The notes beneath the pieces are model-generated. The model searched no databases, had not been told where the DNA came from, and worked only from the letters and a program-made list of their open reading frames with translations. Below, one piece after another: positions 1 to 8,494 of a stretch of DNA of 64,000 nucleotides. The position numbers were made by a program, and so were the translations under genes. This DNA is from 66-474 sp040388785 (GTDB lineage Bacteria; Pseudomonadota; Gammaproteobacteria; Xanthomonadales; Rhodanobacteraceae). The stretch is taken from NCBI GenBank assembly GCA_040388785.1, contig JAZKBD010000008.1:62001-126000 (forward strand), in the 5' to 3' direction. Position 1 is the first letter of the stretch, and the number at the start of each line of letters is the position of its first letter.

Positions 1-1
1 C

Positions 2-2299
2 GTGCCGCCAGTTTTCGCGAGGCAACTCACCGAGGCCAATTACGCGCAGGCGGTCAAGTTCCTGGCACAGAACACCGATCCGCTGGTCGACCACGATGTG
101 CAGCGCGCGACGTGGCTGGACGGCACGCACTTCTGGTATCGCGACCACGATGCGTCGGGCGACCATATCCTGGAAATGGACGCGGCCACCGGCAAGATCG
201 CGCCGGCGTTCGACCAGGCGAAGCTCGCGGCCGCGCTGGGCAAGGCGCGCGGCAAGTCCATGGATGCGAAGAAATGGCCGGAGCGCGGTTTCGATTTTCG
301 CGTGCTGCCCGACGGCGATCTGGACGTCCAATTCGACGGCGACTGGTACCGCTGCGATCTCTCCGGCGTCGGTGTGTGCACCGCGCGCGACAAGGTGCTG
401 AAAGCAGGCAGCGAGCCCGGTGTGGTTTCGCCCAACGGCAAACTTGAAGCCTTCGTGCGCGACTGGAACCTGTGGGTGCGCGACCTCGCCACCGGCAAGG
501 AAACGCAGCTCACCACGGATGGCGTCAAGGACTACGGCTACGCAACGCAGAACGCGGGCTGGATCCACGGCGACGGCGCGATCGTGCGCTGGTCGCCCGA
601 TTCGAAAAAGATCGCGACGTACCGTCAGGACCAGCGCGGCGTCGGCGAGATGTACACCGTCGACACGCGGGTCGGGCATCCCAAGCTCGATGCATGGCCG
701 TATCCGCTGCCCGGCGACGACAAGGTCTTCATGATCGAGCCGGTGGTGATCGACGTCGCCACGAAGAANNNNNNNNNNAAGATGGTGCGTTTGAAGATGG
801 CGCCGGAGCAGCGGCTTTCCACGTTGTGCGACACGCTGGCCTGCGACGACGGCGAGCCGTACGCGTGGAGCGACGTGAAATGGGCGCCTGACGGCAAGAC
901 GCTGGCGCTGGTCGAAACCTCGCGCAACCGCCAGCACGAAACGTTCCGCGTCGCGAACGCCGAAACCGGCGCGGTGCGCAGCGCGTTCGAGTTCACCGCC
1001 AAGGACTATTACGAAAGCGGCCACGGCCGCGTGAACTGGCAATACCTGCCGAAGACGGACCAGGCGATCTGGCCATCCGAACAGGACGACTGGAACAATC
1101 TTTATCTGTACGACCTCAAGACCGGCAAGCAGCTTCGCCCGGTCACGAGCGGCGAAGGCAATGTCGCCGAAGTGCTGCACCTCGATCGCGCCGCGCGCAC
1201 GCTGTGGTTCGTGGGCGTGGGCCGCACGGAGGGCGTGAATCCGTACTACCGGCAGTTCTTCAAGGTGGACATCGACAGCGGCAAGACCACGCTGCTGACG
1301 CCGGAAGACGCCGACCACACCGTCGAGATGTCGCCGGATGGCAAGTATTTCGTGGATTCGTATTCCACGCCGACCACGCCGCCGCTGACGGTGTTGCGCG
1401 ATGCAAACGACGGTCACGTGATCGCGACCATCGCGAAGGCCGACATCACACGTCTCAAAGCCGCGGGCTGGGTACCGCCGATCCCGATCACGGTGAAGGC
1501 GCGCGACGGCAAGACCACCTTGTACGGCATGATGTTCAAGCCGACGAATTTCGATCCCGCGAAGACGTATCCGATCGTCGATTACATCTATCCCGGACCG
1601 CAGACAGGTTCGGTGCGCGGGCGCAGTTTCCTGGCATCGCGCGGCGACAACCAGGCGCTGGCCGAACTCGGTTTCATCGTGGTGGCGATCGACGGCATGG
1701 GCACGCCGTGGCGTTCGCGCACATTCCACCACTATTGGTACGGCCATATGGGTGACAACACGCTGCCCGACCAGGTCGCCGGCATCAGGGAACTGGCGAA
1801 GCGTTATCCGTGGATCGACCTCACCCGCGTCGGCATCTGGGGCCATTCCGGTGGCGGCAATGCGACCGCGGATGCGATGTTCCGCTATCCCGATTTCTTC
1901 AAGGTCGGCTGGGCCGAGAGCGGCAACCACGACAACCGCAACTACGAGAACGACTGGGGCGAGAAATACCAGGGCCTGCTGGTGACGAACAAGGACGGCA
2001 CGACCAATTACGACAACCAGGCCAACCAGTTGCTCGCGAAAAACCTGAAAGGCCGGCTGATGCTGGTGCATGGCTCGATCGATGACAACGTGCCGACCGG
2101 CGAGACCTACCTCGTGGTCGATGCGCTGATCAAGGCGAACAAGGATTTCGACATGTTGATCCTGCCGAACCAGCACCACGGTTACGGCAAGGACGCGCCA
2201 TACGTGATGCGCCGGCGCTGGGACTACTTCGTGCAATACCTCGCGGGCGACACGCCGCCGCGCGCGTTCAGGATGCCGGCGCCGGATACGGGAAAGTAG
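2..2299 (+). CDS. S9 family peptidase, DPP IV-type (5' partial)
   Basis: A secreted or periplasmic prolyl dipeptidyl peptidase that removes dipeptides from peptide N-termini. The N-terminal two thirds (to about residue 480) has the WD/beta-propeller character of the DPP IV N-terminal domain, and the C-terminal third is an alpha/beta hydrolase. The catalytic triad is visible: Ser616 in GHSGGG, Asp694 in HGSIDDNVP and His726 in NQHHGYG. No signal peptide is present and the reading frame runs to the window edge, so the true start lies upstream. A 10-N gap at codons 256-259 keeps the frame; the flanking bases would join to TKKMVRLKM, so the gap is probably an artificial join. No operon partner is visible in the window. 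Confidence 0.9.
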   Translation: MPPVFARQLTEANYAQAVKFLAQNTDPLVDHDVQRATWLDGTHFWYRDHDASGDHILEMDAATGKIAPAFDQAKLAAALGKARGKSMDAKKWPERGFDFRVLPDGDLDVQFDGDWYRCDLSGVGVCTARDKVLKAGSEPGVVSPNGKLEAFVRDWNLWVRDLATGKETQLTTDGVKDYGYATQNAGWIHGDGAIVRWSPDSKKIATYRQDQRGVGEMYTVDTRVGHPKLDAWPYPLPGDDKVFMIEPVVIDVATKXXXXKMVRLKMAPEQRLSTLCDTLACDDGEPYAWSDVKWAPDGKTLALVETSRNRQHETFRVANAETGAVRSAFEFTAKDYYESGHGRVNWQYLPKTDQAIWPSEQDDWNNLYLYDLKTGKQLRPVTSGEGNVAEVLHLDRAARTLWFVGVGRTEGVNPYYRQFFKVDIDSGKTTLLTPEDADHTVEMSPDGKYFVDSYSTPTTPPLTVLRDANDGHVIATIAKADITRLKAAGWVPPIPITVKARDGKTTLYGMMFKPTNFDPAKTYPIVDYIYPGPQTGSVRGRSFLASRGDNQALAELGFIVVAIDGMGTPWRSRTFHHYWYGHMGDNTLPDQVAGIRELAKRYPWIDLTRVGIWGHSGGGNATADAMFRYPDFFKVGWAESGNHDNRNYENDWGEKYQGLLVTNKDGTTNYDNQANQLLAKNLKGRLMLVHGSIDDNVPTGETYLVVDALIKANKDFDMLILPNQHHGYGKDAPYVMRRRWDYFVQYLAGDTPPRAFRMPAPDTGK
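769..778. other. 10-N assembly gap inside the peptidase gene
   Basis: Ten N interrupt the propeller domain of the peptidase. The reading frame is preserved on both sides, and the flanking bases could abut with almost nothing missing, so the N run is likely a fixed-size scaffold placeholder. Confidence 0.95.
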
Positions 2300-2373
2300 T
2301 CGCGCACGGTCGAAGCAAGGCGCGCCAAGCCGCCGGCGTGCTCCGTGCGTTTCGCCGCCGTTGTTGTTTTTAT

Positions 2374-2396
2374 TCAGTGTAACGATATAACATTGC
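2374..2396. promoter_or_regulatory. Candidate Zur-like box / promoter upstream of metal RND operon
   Basis: An AT-rich island in otherwise GC-rich DNA. Read on the minus strand, the 23 bases match the enterobacterial Zur consensus (GAAATGTTATA, one spacer base, TATAACATTTC) at about 16 of 22 fixed positions, with a perfect ATGTTATA half-site. On the plus strand it also contains TATAAC, a plausible -10 element, with TTGTTG upstream. It lies about 100 bp before the outer-membrane factor gene. The Zur assignment is an inference from the motif and the neighbouring metal-type efflux genes. Confidence 0.4.
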
Positions 2397-2496
2397 GTGC
2401 CCCGCTGCCGCCCAACCCTGCGGTTCTCCGGCAGCGGACGTCACCTGCACCTTGGTCCGATCGGTGCTGCCGATCCAGGAAAGAGAACCGCCCTCG

Positions 2497-3999
2497 ATGA
2501 TCCCGCTGCCTTCGCTCCCTTCGCGCGCGTTGCGGGTCGTATTGACCGCGGCGTCGCTGGCGCTTGCCGGCTGCGCGGCAGGGCCGAATTTCAAACCACC
2601 GGCGCCGCCTGAGGTTTCCGGCTACACCGCGCATCCGCTGACGACGACTTCCGCGACGCCGGGCGTGCCGGGCGGCGATGCGCAAGCGTTCCAGCAGGGC
2701 GGCGACATTCCCGGTGACTGGTGGACGTTGTTCCACTCGCCGGAACTGGATGCGCTGATCGCGCGCGCGCTGGCCAACAATCATGACCTGAAGGCGGCGC
2801 AGGCGGCGCTGCGCGTCGCGCACGAGGACGTGCTGGCGCAGCGGGGATCGTTCCTGCCAAGCATATCGGCAAGCCTTGATGCGAATCGCCAGAAGGCATC
2901 CAACATCCTCGCGCCGGTACCGAATTTTCCCGCGGTGCCGCAGGAATTCGACTACAGCCTGTACACGCCGCAGCTTTCGATCTCCTACACGCCGGATGTG
3001 TTCGGCGCGAACCGGCGCACGCGTGAGTCGCTGAAGGCGCAGGAACAGGCTGCGCGTTTCCAGATGGTCGCGGCATGGACCACACTGACTTCGAACGTGG
3101 TGGTGACGGCGGTGCAGGAAGCGTCGTTGCGCGAGCAGGTGGATGCGACGCGCGAATCCATCGCGATCGCGAAGAAGAGCCTTGCGATCCTGCAACTGCG
3201 CTTCCAGAAAGGTGATGCCAGCAAGCTCGACGTCGCCGCGCAGCAGACGCAGCTTGCGCAAGCCGAGGCGGCGTTGCCGGCGCTGGTGAAGCAACTGGCC
3301 GCGGCGCAGCACGCGCTGGCGGTGCTGGTCGGCGCGTTTCCGGATAAGGCGCCTGCGGAATCGTTCACGCTCGCCGACCTGCATCTCCCCGAAAACCTGC
3401 CGCTGAGCTTGCCGTCGAAACTGGTTGCGCAACGTCCGGACGTGCGCCAGGCGCGCGCGAACCTGCACGCCGCGAGTGCGGCGATCGGCATCGCGGCGGC
3501 CGCTCGTTTGCCAAGCATCGAACTGACCGCGAACGCCGGCAGCACCGCGCTCGCCATCTCGAAGGTATTCACGTCGGGCACGAGTTTCTGGGGCATTGCC
3601 GCGTCACTGACTGCGCCGATTTTCGACGGCGGCCAGTTGATGCATCAGGAACGCGCCGCGAAAGCAGCCTACGTCGAGGCCGCCGAGCAATATCGCGGCA
3701 CCGTGCTGACCGCATTCCAGAACGTCGCCGACACGCTGGTTGCGCTCGACCAGGATGCCGAGGGCTTGCAGGCCGCGGCCAAATCCGAGCAGGCCGCGAA
3801 GACCACGCTGGATCTCTCGCAGCTGCAACTCAAGCACGGTTACATCGGCGCCTTCGAATTGCTGACCGCGCAACAGGCTTACCAGCAGGCACGCATCGCG
3901 CTGGTCGCGGCTGAAGCCAATCGTTTTGCCGACACCGCGGCGCTGTATCAGGCGCTGGGTGGCGGCTGGTGGCACAACAAGAACCTTGCGAAACATTGA
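2497..3999 (+). CDS. RND efflux outer-membrane factor lipoprotein (NodT/TolC family)
   Basis: The outer-membrane channel of a tripartite efflux system, linking the periplasmic adaptor to the cell exterior. The start at 2497 follows a purine-rich AGGAAAGAGAA and gives a 500-residue protein with a lipoprotein signal ending LALAGC; the longer in-frame start at 2452 would bury this signal. Two outer-membrane-efflux repeats with long alpha-helical stretches (about residues 60-270 and 285-490) fit the TolC fold, as do the conserved RPDVRQAR segment and the LLTAQQAYQQAR helix. It is the first gene of the operon, followed by the adaptor and the RND pump. Confidence 0.9.
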   Translation: MIPLPSLPSRALRVVLTAASLALAGCAAGPNFKPPAPPEVSGYTAHPLTTTSATPGVPGGDAQAFQQGGDIPGDWWTLFHSPELDALIARALANNHDLKAAQAALRVAHEDVLAQRGSFLPSISASLDANRQKASNILAPVPNFPAVPQEFDYSLYTPQLSISYTPDVFGANRRTRESLKAQEQAARFQMVAAWTTLTSNVVVTAVQEASLREQVDATRESIAIAKKSLAILQLRFQKGDASKLDVAAQQTQLAQAEAALPALVKQLAAAQHALAVLVGAFPDKAPAESFTLADLHLPENLPLSLPSKLVAQRPDVRQARANLHAASAAIGIAAAARLPSIELTANAGSTALAISKVFTSGTSFWGIAASLTAPIFDGGQLMHQERAAKAAYVEAAEQYRGTVLTAFQNVADTLVALDQDAEGLQAAAKSEQAAKTTLDLSQLQLKHGYIGAFELLTAQQAYQQARIALVAAEANRFADTAALYQALGGGWWHNKNLAKH

Positions 4000-4020
4000 G
4001 ATGACTAATCAACCAAGCAA

Positions 4021-4156
4021 CCCCCTCACCCCAACCCTCTCCCCCAAACGAAAAGCCGTTTGGGGGAGAGGGGGCCAAAAGCTTGGAGCTTCGGTGTTTG
4101 GCGGCGAGCTTGGTGTTTGTCTCCCTCTCCCCCAAGCTCGCTTGGGGGTGAGGGGG
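4021..4156. repeat. Composite intergenic inverted repeat between efflux genes
   Basis: Two hairpins sit inside an outer inverted repeat. Hairpin 1 pairs 4041-4050 (CCCCCAAACG) with 4057-4066; hairpin 2 pairs 4129-4137 (CCCCCAAGC) with 4140-4148. The outer arms are CCCCCTCACCCC at 4021 and GGGGTGAGGGGG near 4145-4156. The structure resembles extragenic palindromic elements common in Xanthomonadales and pseudomonads. It lies between the outer-membrane factor and adaptor genes, so it would be transcribed and could act on mRNA stability or as a partial terminator. Confidence 0.8.
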
Positions 4157-4159
4157 CGG

Positions 4160-5284
4160 ATGCTCACCTGCTTGTGCATGACGTTCATCGCGGCAGCGCT
4201 CGCCGGCTGTTCCGGCAAACCCGCGCAGCCGGAGTCTTCCACCACGCCGCACAACGTCACCCTGACGAAGGAACAGCAAGGCAGCATCCACGTCGTCACT
4301 GTCGCGGCTACGCACTACCACACCACCATCACCACCACCGGCGTGGTGGATTTCGATCGCAACCGCGCGACCGACATCCTCGCGCCATTTTCCGGCGCGG
4401 TGACGAAGGTGCTGGTGACGCAGGGCCAGCACGTCACGAAGGGACAGGCGCTCGCGGAAGTGGCTTCGCCCGACTTCGCCGCGGCCGCAGGTGCGTATCG
4501 GCAGACGGTGCTGGCCGCGAAGGCCGCGGACGCCGTGGCGTCGAACGATCGCGACCTGTTCGCGCACCAGGCGATTTCTGCGCGCGAGAACGCGCAGGCG
4601 CAGGCCGACGCGGCGACCGCCGATGCGAATCGCGCCGCGGCGTTGCAGACGCTGGTGGCGTTGCACATGGATCCGCAAACCATCGCGGCGATCCGCGAGG
4701 GCAAGGCCGCCACGGGCGGGCAGGGTGTGATCCGCGCGCCGATCACCGGCACGCTGGTCACGAAAGCCATTGCACCGGGCCAGACATTGGCTGCCGGCAC
4801 GACACCCGCTTTCACCATCGCCGACACCACGACGATGTGGGTGATGGCCAACGTGTTCGGCGGCGACGCCGCCGAAGTGCGAGTGGGCGATCCGGCCACG
4901 GTGGTGACGGGCGATGGTGGCAAGCCGATCGCGGGCACCGTCACCAATGTCGGCGCGGTGGTCGATCCCGACACGCGTTCGGTGGCGGCGCGCGTGCGCG
5001 TGGACAACGCCGATGGCGCGCTGAAGAAACAGATGTACGTGACAGTGCACATCCGCTCGCACGATGAACACACGGGCTTGCTGATTCCGGTGTCCGCGGT
5101 GCTGCGCGACGATGAAAACCTGCCGTTCGTGTACGCGGTGGATTCCGACGGCAGCTATGCGCGGCGTTCGATCTCGCTCGGCGCGCGCGTCGGCGATCGC
5201 TACGTGGTGCCGGAAGGACTCCGCCCCGGCGACAAGGTCGTGGTGGACGGCAGCATCTTCCTGCAGTTCATCCAAAGCCAATGA
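4160..5284 (+). CDS. RND efflux periplasmic adaptor subunit (HlyD/CzcB-like)
   Basis: A membrane-fusion protein that couples the inner-membrane pump to the outer-membrane channel. The start at 4160 gives 374 residues beginning with a short lipoprotein signal (MTFIAAALAGC, so the ATG at 4178 is an alternative start); the longer upstream frame is translation through the intergenic repeat and is rejected. A barrel-sandwich/lipoyl-like domain (LAPFSGAVTKVLVTQGQHV), a helical hairpin (about residues 110-180) and a beta-barrel domain are visible. A His-rich patch near residues 50-56 (ATHYHTT) may bind metal. It overlaps the pump gene by ATGA, so the two are translationally coupled. Confidence 0.9.
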   Translation: MLTCLCMTFIAAALAGCSGKPAQPESSTTPHNVTLTKEQQGSIHVVTVAATHYHTTITTTGVVDFDRNRATDILAPFSGAVTKVLVTQGQHVTKGQALAEVASPDFAAAAGAYRQTVLAAKAADAVASNDRDLFAHQAISARENAQAQADAATADANRAAALQTLVALHMDPQTIAAIREGKAATGGQGVIRAPITGTLVTKAIAPGQTLAAGTTPAFTIADTTTMWVMANVFGGDAAEVRVGDPATVVTGDGGKPIAGTVTNVGAVVDPDTRSVAARVRVDNADGALKKQMYVTVHIRSHDEHTGLLIPVSAVLRDDENLPFVYAVDSDGSYARRSISLGARVGDRYVVPEGLRPGDKVVVDGSIFLQFIQSQ

Positions 5285-8200
5285 GCGCGCAGCTTCCGAC
5301 GGACGAAGCGGCGCGCAAGGCGTCGCTCATCAACCGCATCGTGGCGTTCGCGCTGGAACAGCGCATGCTGATCGTGCTGCTGTCGCTGGGCATGGCGGCG
5401 GCCGGCGTGTGGGCCTACAAGGTCCTGCCGATGGATGCGTACCCCAACCTGTCGCCGCCGATGGTGGAAATCATCACGCAGTGGCCGGGGCATTCGGCGG
5501 AAGAGGTCGAACAGCAGATCACGGTGCCGGTCGAGCTGGACATGAATGCGATTCCGGGCCTTGTCACCAAGCGCTCGATCTCGCTGTACGGATTGTCGGA
5601 TGTCACGCTGACTTTCAGCGATGACACAGACCACTATTTCGCCCGCCAGCGCGTGTACAACCGCCTGCCCGGCATCACGCTGCCCACCGGCGTGTCGCCG
5701 TCGATCTCGCCGATGTCGCCGCCGTCGGGGCTGGTCTACCGCTACGTGTTGCAGAGTTCCGATCGTTCGCCGATGGAATTGAAGACGCTCGATGACTGGG
5801 TGGTCGCGCCGCAGTACCGCTCGGTGCCGGGCGTGGCCGACGATTCCGGTTTCGGCGGCGGCACCATGCAGTACCAGGTGCTGCTGGATCCGGTGAAGAT
5901 CGCGGGGCTCGGCTTGGGCGTCTCGCAGGTCGAGGCCTCGCTCGCCGCCAACAACAGCAATGCGGGCGGCGGCTTCTACCAGCAGGGCGGACAGTTCTTC
6001 TACGTGCGCGGACTCGGTCGCGTCAAGACGCCGGAGGACATCGACAACATCGTGCTGGCGGTGCACGACGGCACGCCGGTGCTGGTGAAGGACGTCGCCC
6101 AAGTGAAGATCGGCATCGCGCCACGCCTGGGCGAATTCGGCTACATGAACCAGGACGACGCGGTCGAAGGCGTGATCCTGGCGCTGACCGGCTCGAAGAC
6201 CGAAGACGTGCTGAAGCAGGTCGAAGCCAAGACCCAGGAGTTGAACGCAACGATCCTGCCGAAGGACGTCAGGATCCATCCGTTCTACGACCTCACCGAC
6301 CTGATCAACCAGACCAAGGGCGTGGTGATGCACAACCTCACCATCGGCCTGGTGCTGGTGATCGTGGTGCTGGTGTTTTTCCTGTACGACCTGCGCGCGG
6401 GTCTGATCGTTGCGGTGACGGTGCCGCTGGCGCTGCTGTTCGCGTTCCTGTGCCTGGACCTGAAGAATGCATCGGCGAACCTGTTGTCGATCGGCGCGGT
6501 GGATTTCGGCATCCTCGTCGATGGCGCGATCTTCATGGTCGAGAACATCTTCCGCGAACTGGCCTCGCGCCGCGGCACCGAGTACGACCTCAAGCAGGTG
6601 ATCCTCACCGCCGCGGCCGAGATCGATCGTCCGCTGGTGTACGCGGTAGCGGTGATCGTCGCGAGCTTCCTGCCGATCTACTTCCTCACCGGGCCCTCCG
6701 GCACGCTGTTCAAGCCGATGGCCGACACCATGATCTTCGCGCTGGTCGGTTCACTGGTCGTCACGCTGACGCTGCTGCCGGTGCTGTGCGGCGTGTTCAT
6801 GCGCGGCGGCGTGCGCGAACGCCGCAACGCGATCTACGAAAGATTCAAGACCTGGTACGTGCGCGTGCTGGCACGCACGCAGCGCAGCGCGTGGCCGGTC
6901 ACCGCGGCGGCCGGCGTGCTGCTGGCGCTCACGTTCCTGATGATGCAGGGCATCGGCGCCGAGTTCATGCCGAACCTCGACGAAGGCGCGCTGTGGGTGC
7001 GTGCGACGATGCCGTACACGATCTCGTTCGACAAGGCTTCGGAAATCTCGCCCGAAATCCGCACGGTGCTGATGTCGTTTCCAGTCGTGACTACGGTGAC
7101 GAGCGAACTCGGCCGTCCCGACGACGGCACCGATTCGACGGGCTTCTTCAACGATGAATTCTTCGTCGGCCTGAAGCCGTATTCGCAATGGGGCGGCAAG
7201 TACCGCGACAAGCAGGCGCTGATCGATGCCATCGACAAGAAGCTCGAAAAATTCCCCGGCATCCAGTTCAACTTCACCCAGCCCGCGGAAGATGCGGTGG
7301 ATGAGGCCGAGACGGGCCTCAAGAGTGCGCTGGCGGTGAAGCTGTACGGCCCGAGCCTGCAAACGTTGCAGAAGCAGGGACAGGCGATCAAGGCGGTGAT
7401 GGAGAAGGTACGCGGCATCACCGACATCACGCTGGTGCACGAGCTCGGCCAGCCGAACCTCGCGATCGACATCGATCGCGCCAGGATCGCGCGCTACGGA
7501 CTCAACGTCGATGACGTCAACAATCTCATCAACGCCGCGATCGGCGGCGACGTGGCCTCGCAGGTGGTGCAGGGCGACAAGCAGTTCGACCTCGTGGTGC
7601 GGCTGCAGCAGCGCTTCCGTGACAACCCGGAGGAAATCGGCGACATCCCGATAGCGACGCCTGGCGGCCAGCAGATTCCGCTGAAGGAACTGGCCAGCAT
7701 CAAGGTCGAGAACGGCGCATCGTTCATCTATCGCGAAAACAACTCGCGCTACATCGGCGTGCAGTTCTCGGTGGCGGGCCGCGATCTCGCCGGCGCGGTG
7801 GACGACGCGATCGCGCAGGTCGCGAGGAACGTGAAGCTGCCGCAGGGCTACCGGCTCGAATGGGGCGGCGAATACAAGGAATACACCGCGTCGCGCGCGC
7901 AGATGCGCGTGATCCTGCCGCTTACCGTGCTGGTGATCTTCGGCCTGCTGTTCGTGCTGTACGGCAATTTCAAGTTTCCGCTGATCACGGTGGTCGGCGT
8001 GCTGCTGTCGGCGCCGGTCGGCGCGGTGTTCGCGATGTGGGTCACGGGCACGCCGTTCTCGGTGTCGTCCGGCATCGGCTTCATCGTGCTGTTCGGTGTG
8101 TCGGTGCTGACCGGCGTGGTTTACATCTCGTGTGCGAACGAGCTGCGCCTCGCCGGGATGGACAAGCTGCTCGCCGCGCACGAAGCCGCGGTGTTGCGCC

Positions 8201-8403
8201 TCCGGCCCATCCTGATGACCGCGCTGGTCGCCGCGCTGGGCCTGTTGCCGGCCGCGATCGCGCACGGCGTCGGCACCGATTCGCAACGCCCGTTCGCGCT
8301 GGTGATCGTGGCCGGCATGATTTCGCGCCTCGCCATCGGCATCTTCCTGATGCCGGCGCTGTACCGGCTGGTCGCGCGCGACGGAGACCGTTTGCAGGTG
8401 TAA
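5281..8403 (+). CDS. RND efflux pump, heavy-metal (CzcA/CusA) type
   Basis: A 1040-residue inner-membrane proton-driven transporter exporting its substrate through the adaptor and outer-membrane partners. The protein has the usual duplicated layout, with one N-terminal transmembrane helix, a large periplasmic loop, a block of helices around residues 340-530, a second periplasmic loop and a C-terminal helix block. The fourth-helix segment AVDFGILVDGAIFMVENIF carries the acidic residues typical of the heavy-metal branch (CzcA), unlike multidrug AcrB. The start overlaps the adaptor stop (ATGA). The substrate (zinc, cobalt, cadmium, copper or another) cannot be decided from sequence alone; the Zur-like box upstream weakly favours zinc. 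Confidence 0.9.
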   Translation: MSAQLPTDEAARKASLINRIVAFALEQRMLIVLLSLGMAAAGVWAYKVLPMDAYPNLSPPMVEIITQWPGHSAEEVEQQITVPVELDMNAIPGLVTKRSISLYGLSDVTLTFSDDTDHYFARQRVYNRLPGITLPTGVSPSISPMSPPSGLVYRYVLQSSDRSPMELKTLDDWVVAPQYRSVPGVADDSGFGGGTMQYQVLLDPVKIAGLGLGVSQVEASLAANNSNAGGGFYQQGGQFFYVRGLGRVKTPEDIDNIVLAVHDGTPVLVKDVAQVKIGIAPRLGEFGYMNQDDAVEGVILALTGSKTEDVLKQVEAKTQELNATILPKDVRIHPFYDLTDLINQTKGVVMHNLTIGLVLVIVVLVFFLYDLRAGLIVAVTVPLALLFAFLCLDLKNASANLLSIGAVDFGILVDGAIFMVENIFRELASRRGTEYDLKQVILTAAAEIDRPLVYAVAVIVASFLPIYFLTGPSGTLFKPMADTMIFALVGSLVVTLTLLPVLCGVFMRGGVRERRNAIYERFKTWYVRVLARTQRSAWPVTAAAGVLLALTFLMMQGIGAEFMPNLDEGALWVRATMPYTISFDKASEISPEIRTVLMSFPVVTTVTSELGRPDDGTDSTGFFNDEFFVGLKPYSQWGGKYRDKQALIDAIDKKLEKFPGIQFNFTQPAEDAVDEAETGLKSALAVKLYGPSLQTLQKQGQAIKAVMEKVRGITDITLVHELGQPNLAIDIDRARIARYGLNVDDVNNLINAAIGGDVASQVVQGDKQFDLVVRLQQRFRDNPEEIGDIPIATPGGQQIPLKELASIKVENGASFIYRENNSRYIGVQFSVAGRDLAGAVDDAIAQVARNVKLPQGYRLEWGGEYKEYTASRAQMRVILPLTVLVIFGLLFVLYGNFKFPLITVVGVLLSAPVGAVFAMWVTGTPFSVSSGIGFIVLFGVSVLTGVVYISCANELRLAGMDKLLAAHEAAVLRLRPILMTALVAALGLLPAAIAHGVGTDSQRPFALVIVAGMISRLAIGIFLMPALYRLVARDGDRLQV

Positions 8404-8423
8404 TCGGCGGCGGCATGGTCGCT

Positions 8424-8452
8424 GCACGGCCTTCCCGGGCCGTGCCTATAAT
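8424..8452 (+). promoter_or_regulatory. Hairpin followed by a consensus -10 before the TonB receptor
   Basis: An 8-bp stem, GCACGGCC (8424-8431) with GGCCGTGC (8438-8445) and a 6-base loop, closes the RND operon without a T tract. It is followed immediately by TATAAT at 8447-8452, a perfect sigma70 -10 hexamer positioned to start transcription of the next gene at 8495. No convincing -35 is seen, so an activator may be required. Confidence 0.45.
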
Positions 8453-8494
8453 GGCCGCCGCGCTGCGCAGCGCGGGTTGCGACGGGAGAGGTCG

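Noticed and set aside
2374..3996. Large minus-strand frames over the outer-membrane factor gene
   Set aside because: They are Arg-rich antisense frames without start signals or domains, as is usual opposite GC-rich genes.
3926..4159. Longer adaptor protein start overlapping the outer-membrane factor gene
   Set aside because: The extension overlaps the end of the previous gene and translates the intergenic hairpin; the lipoprotein signal starts at 4160.
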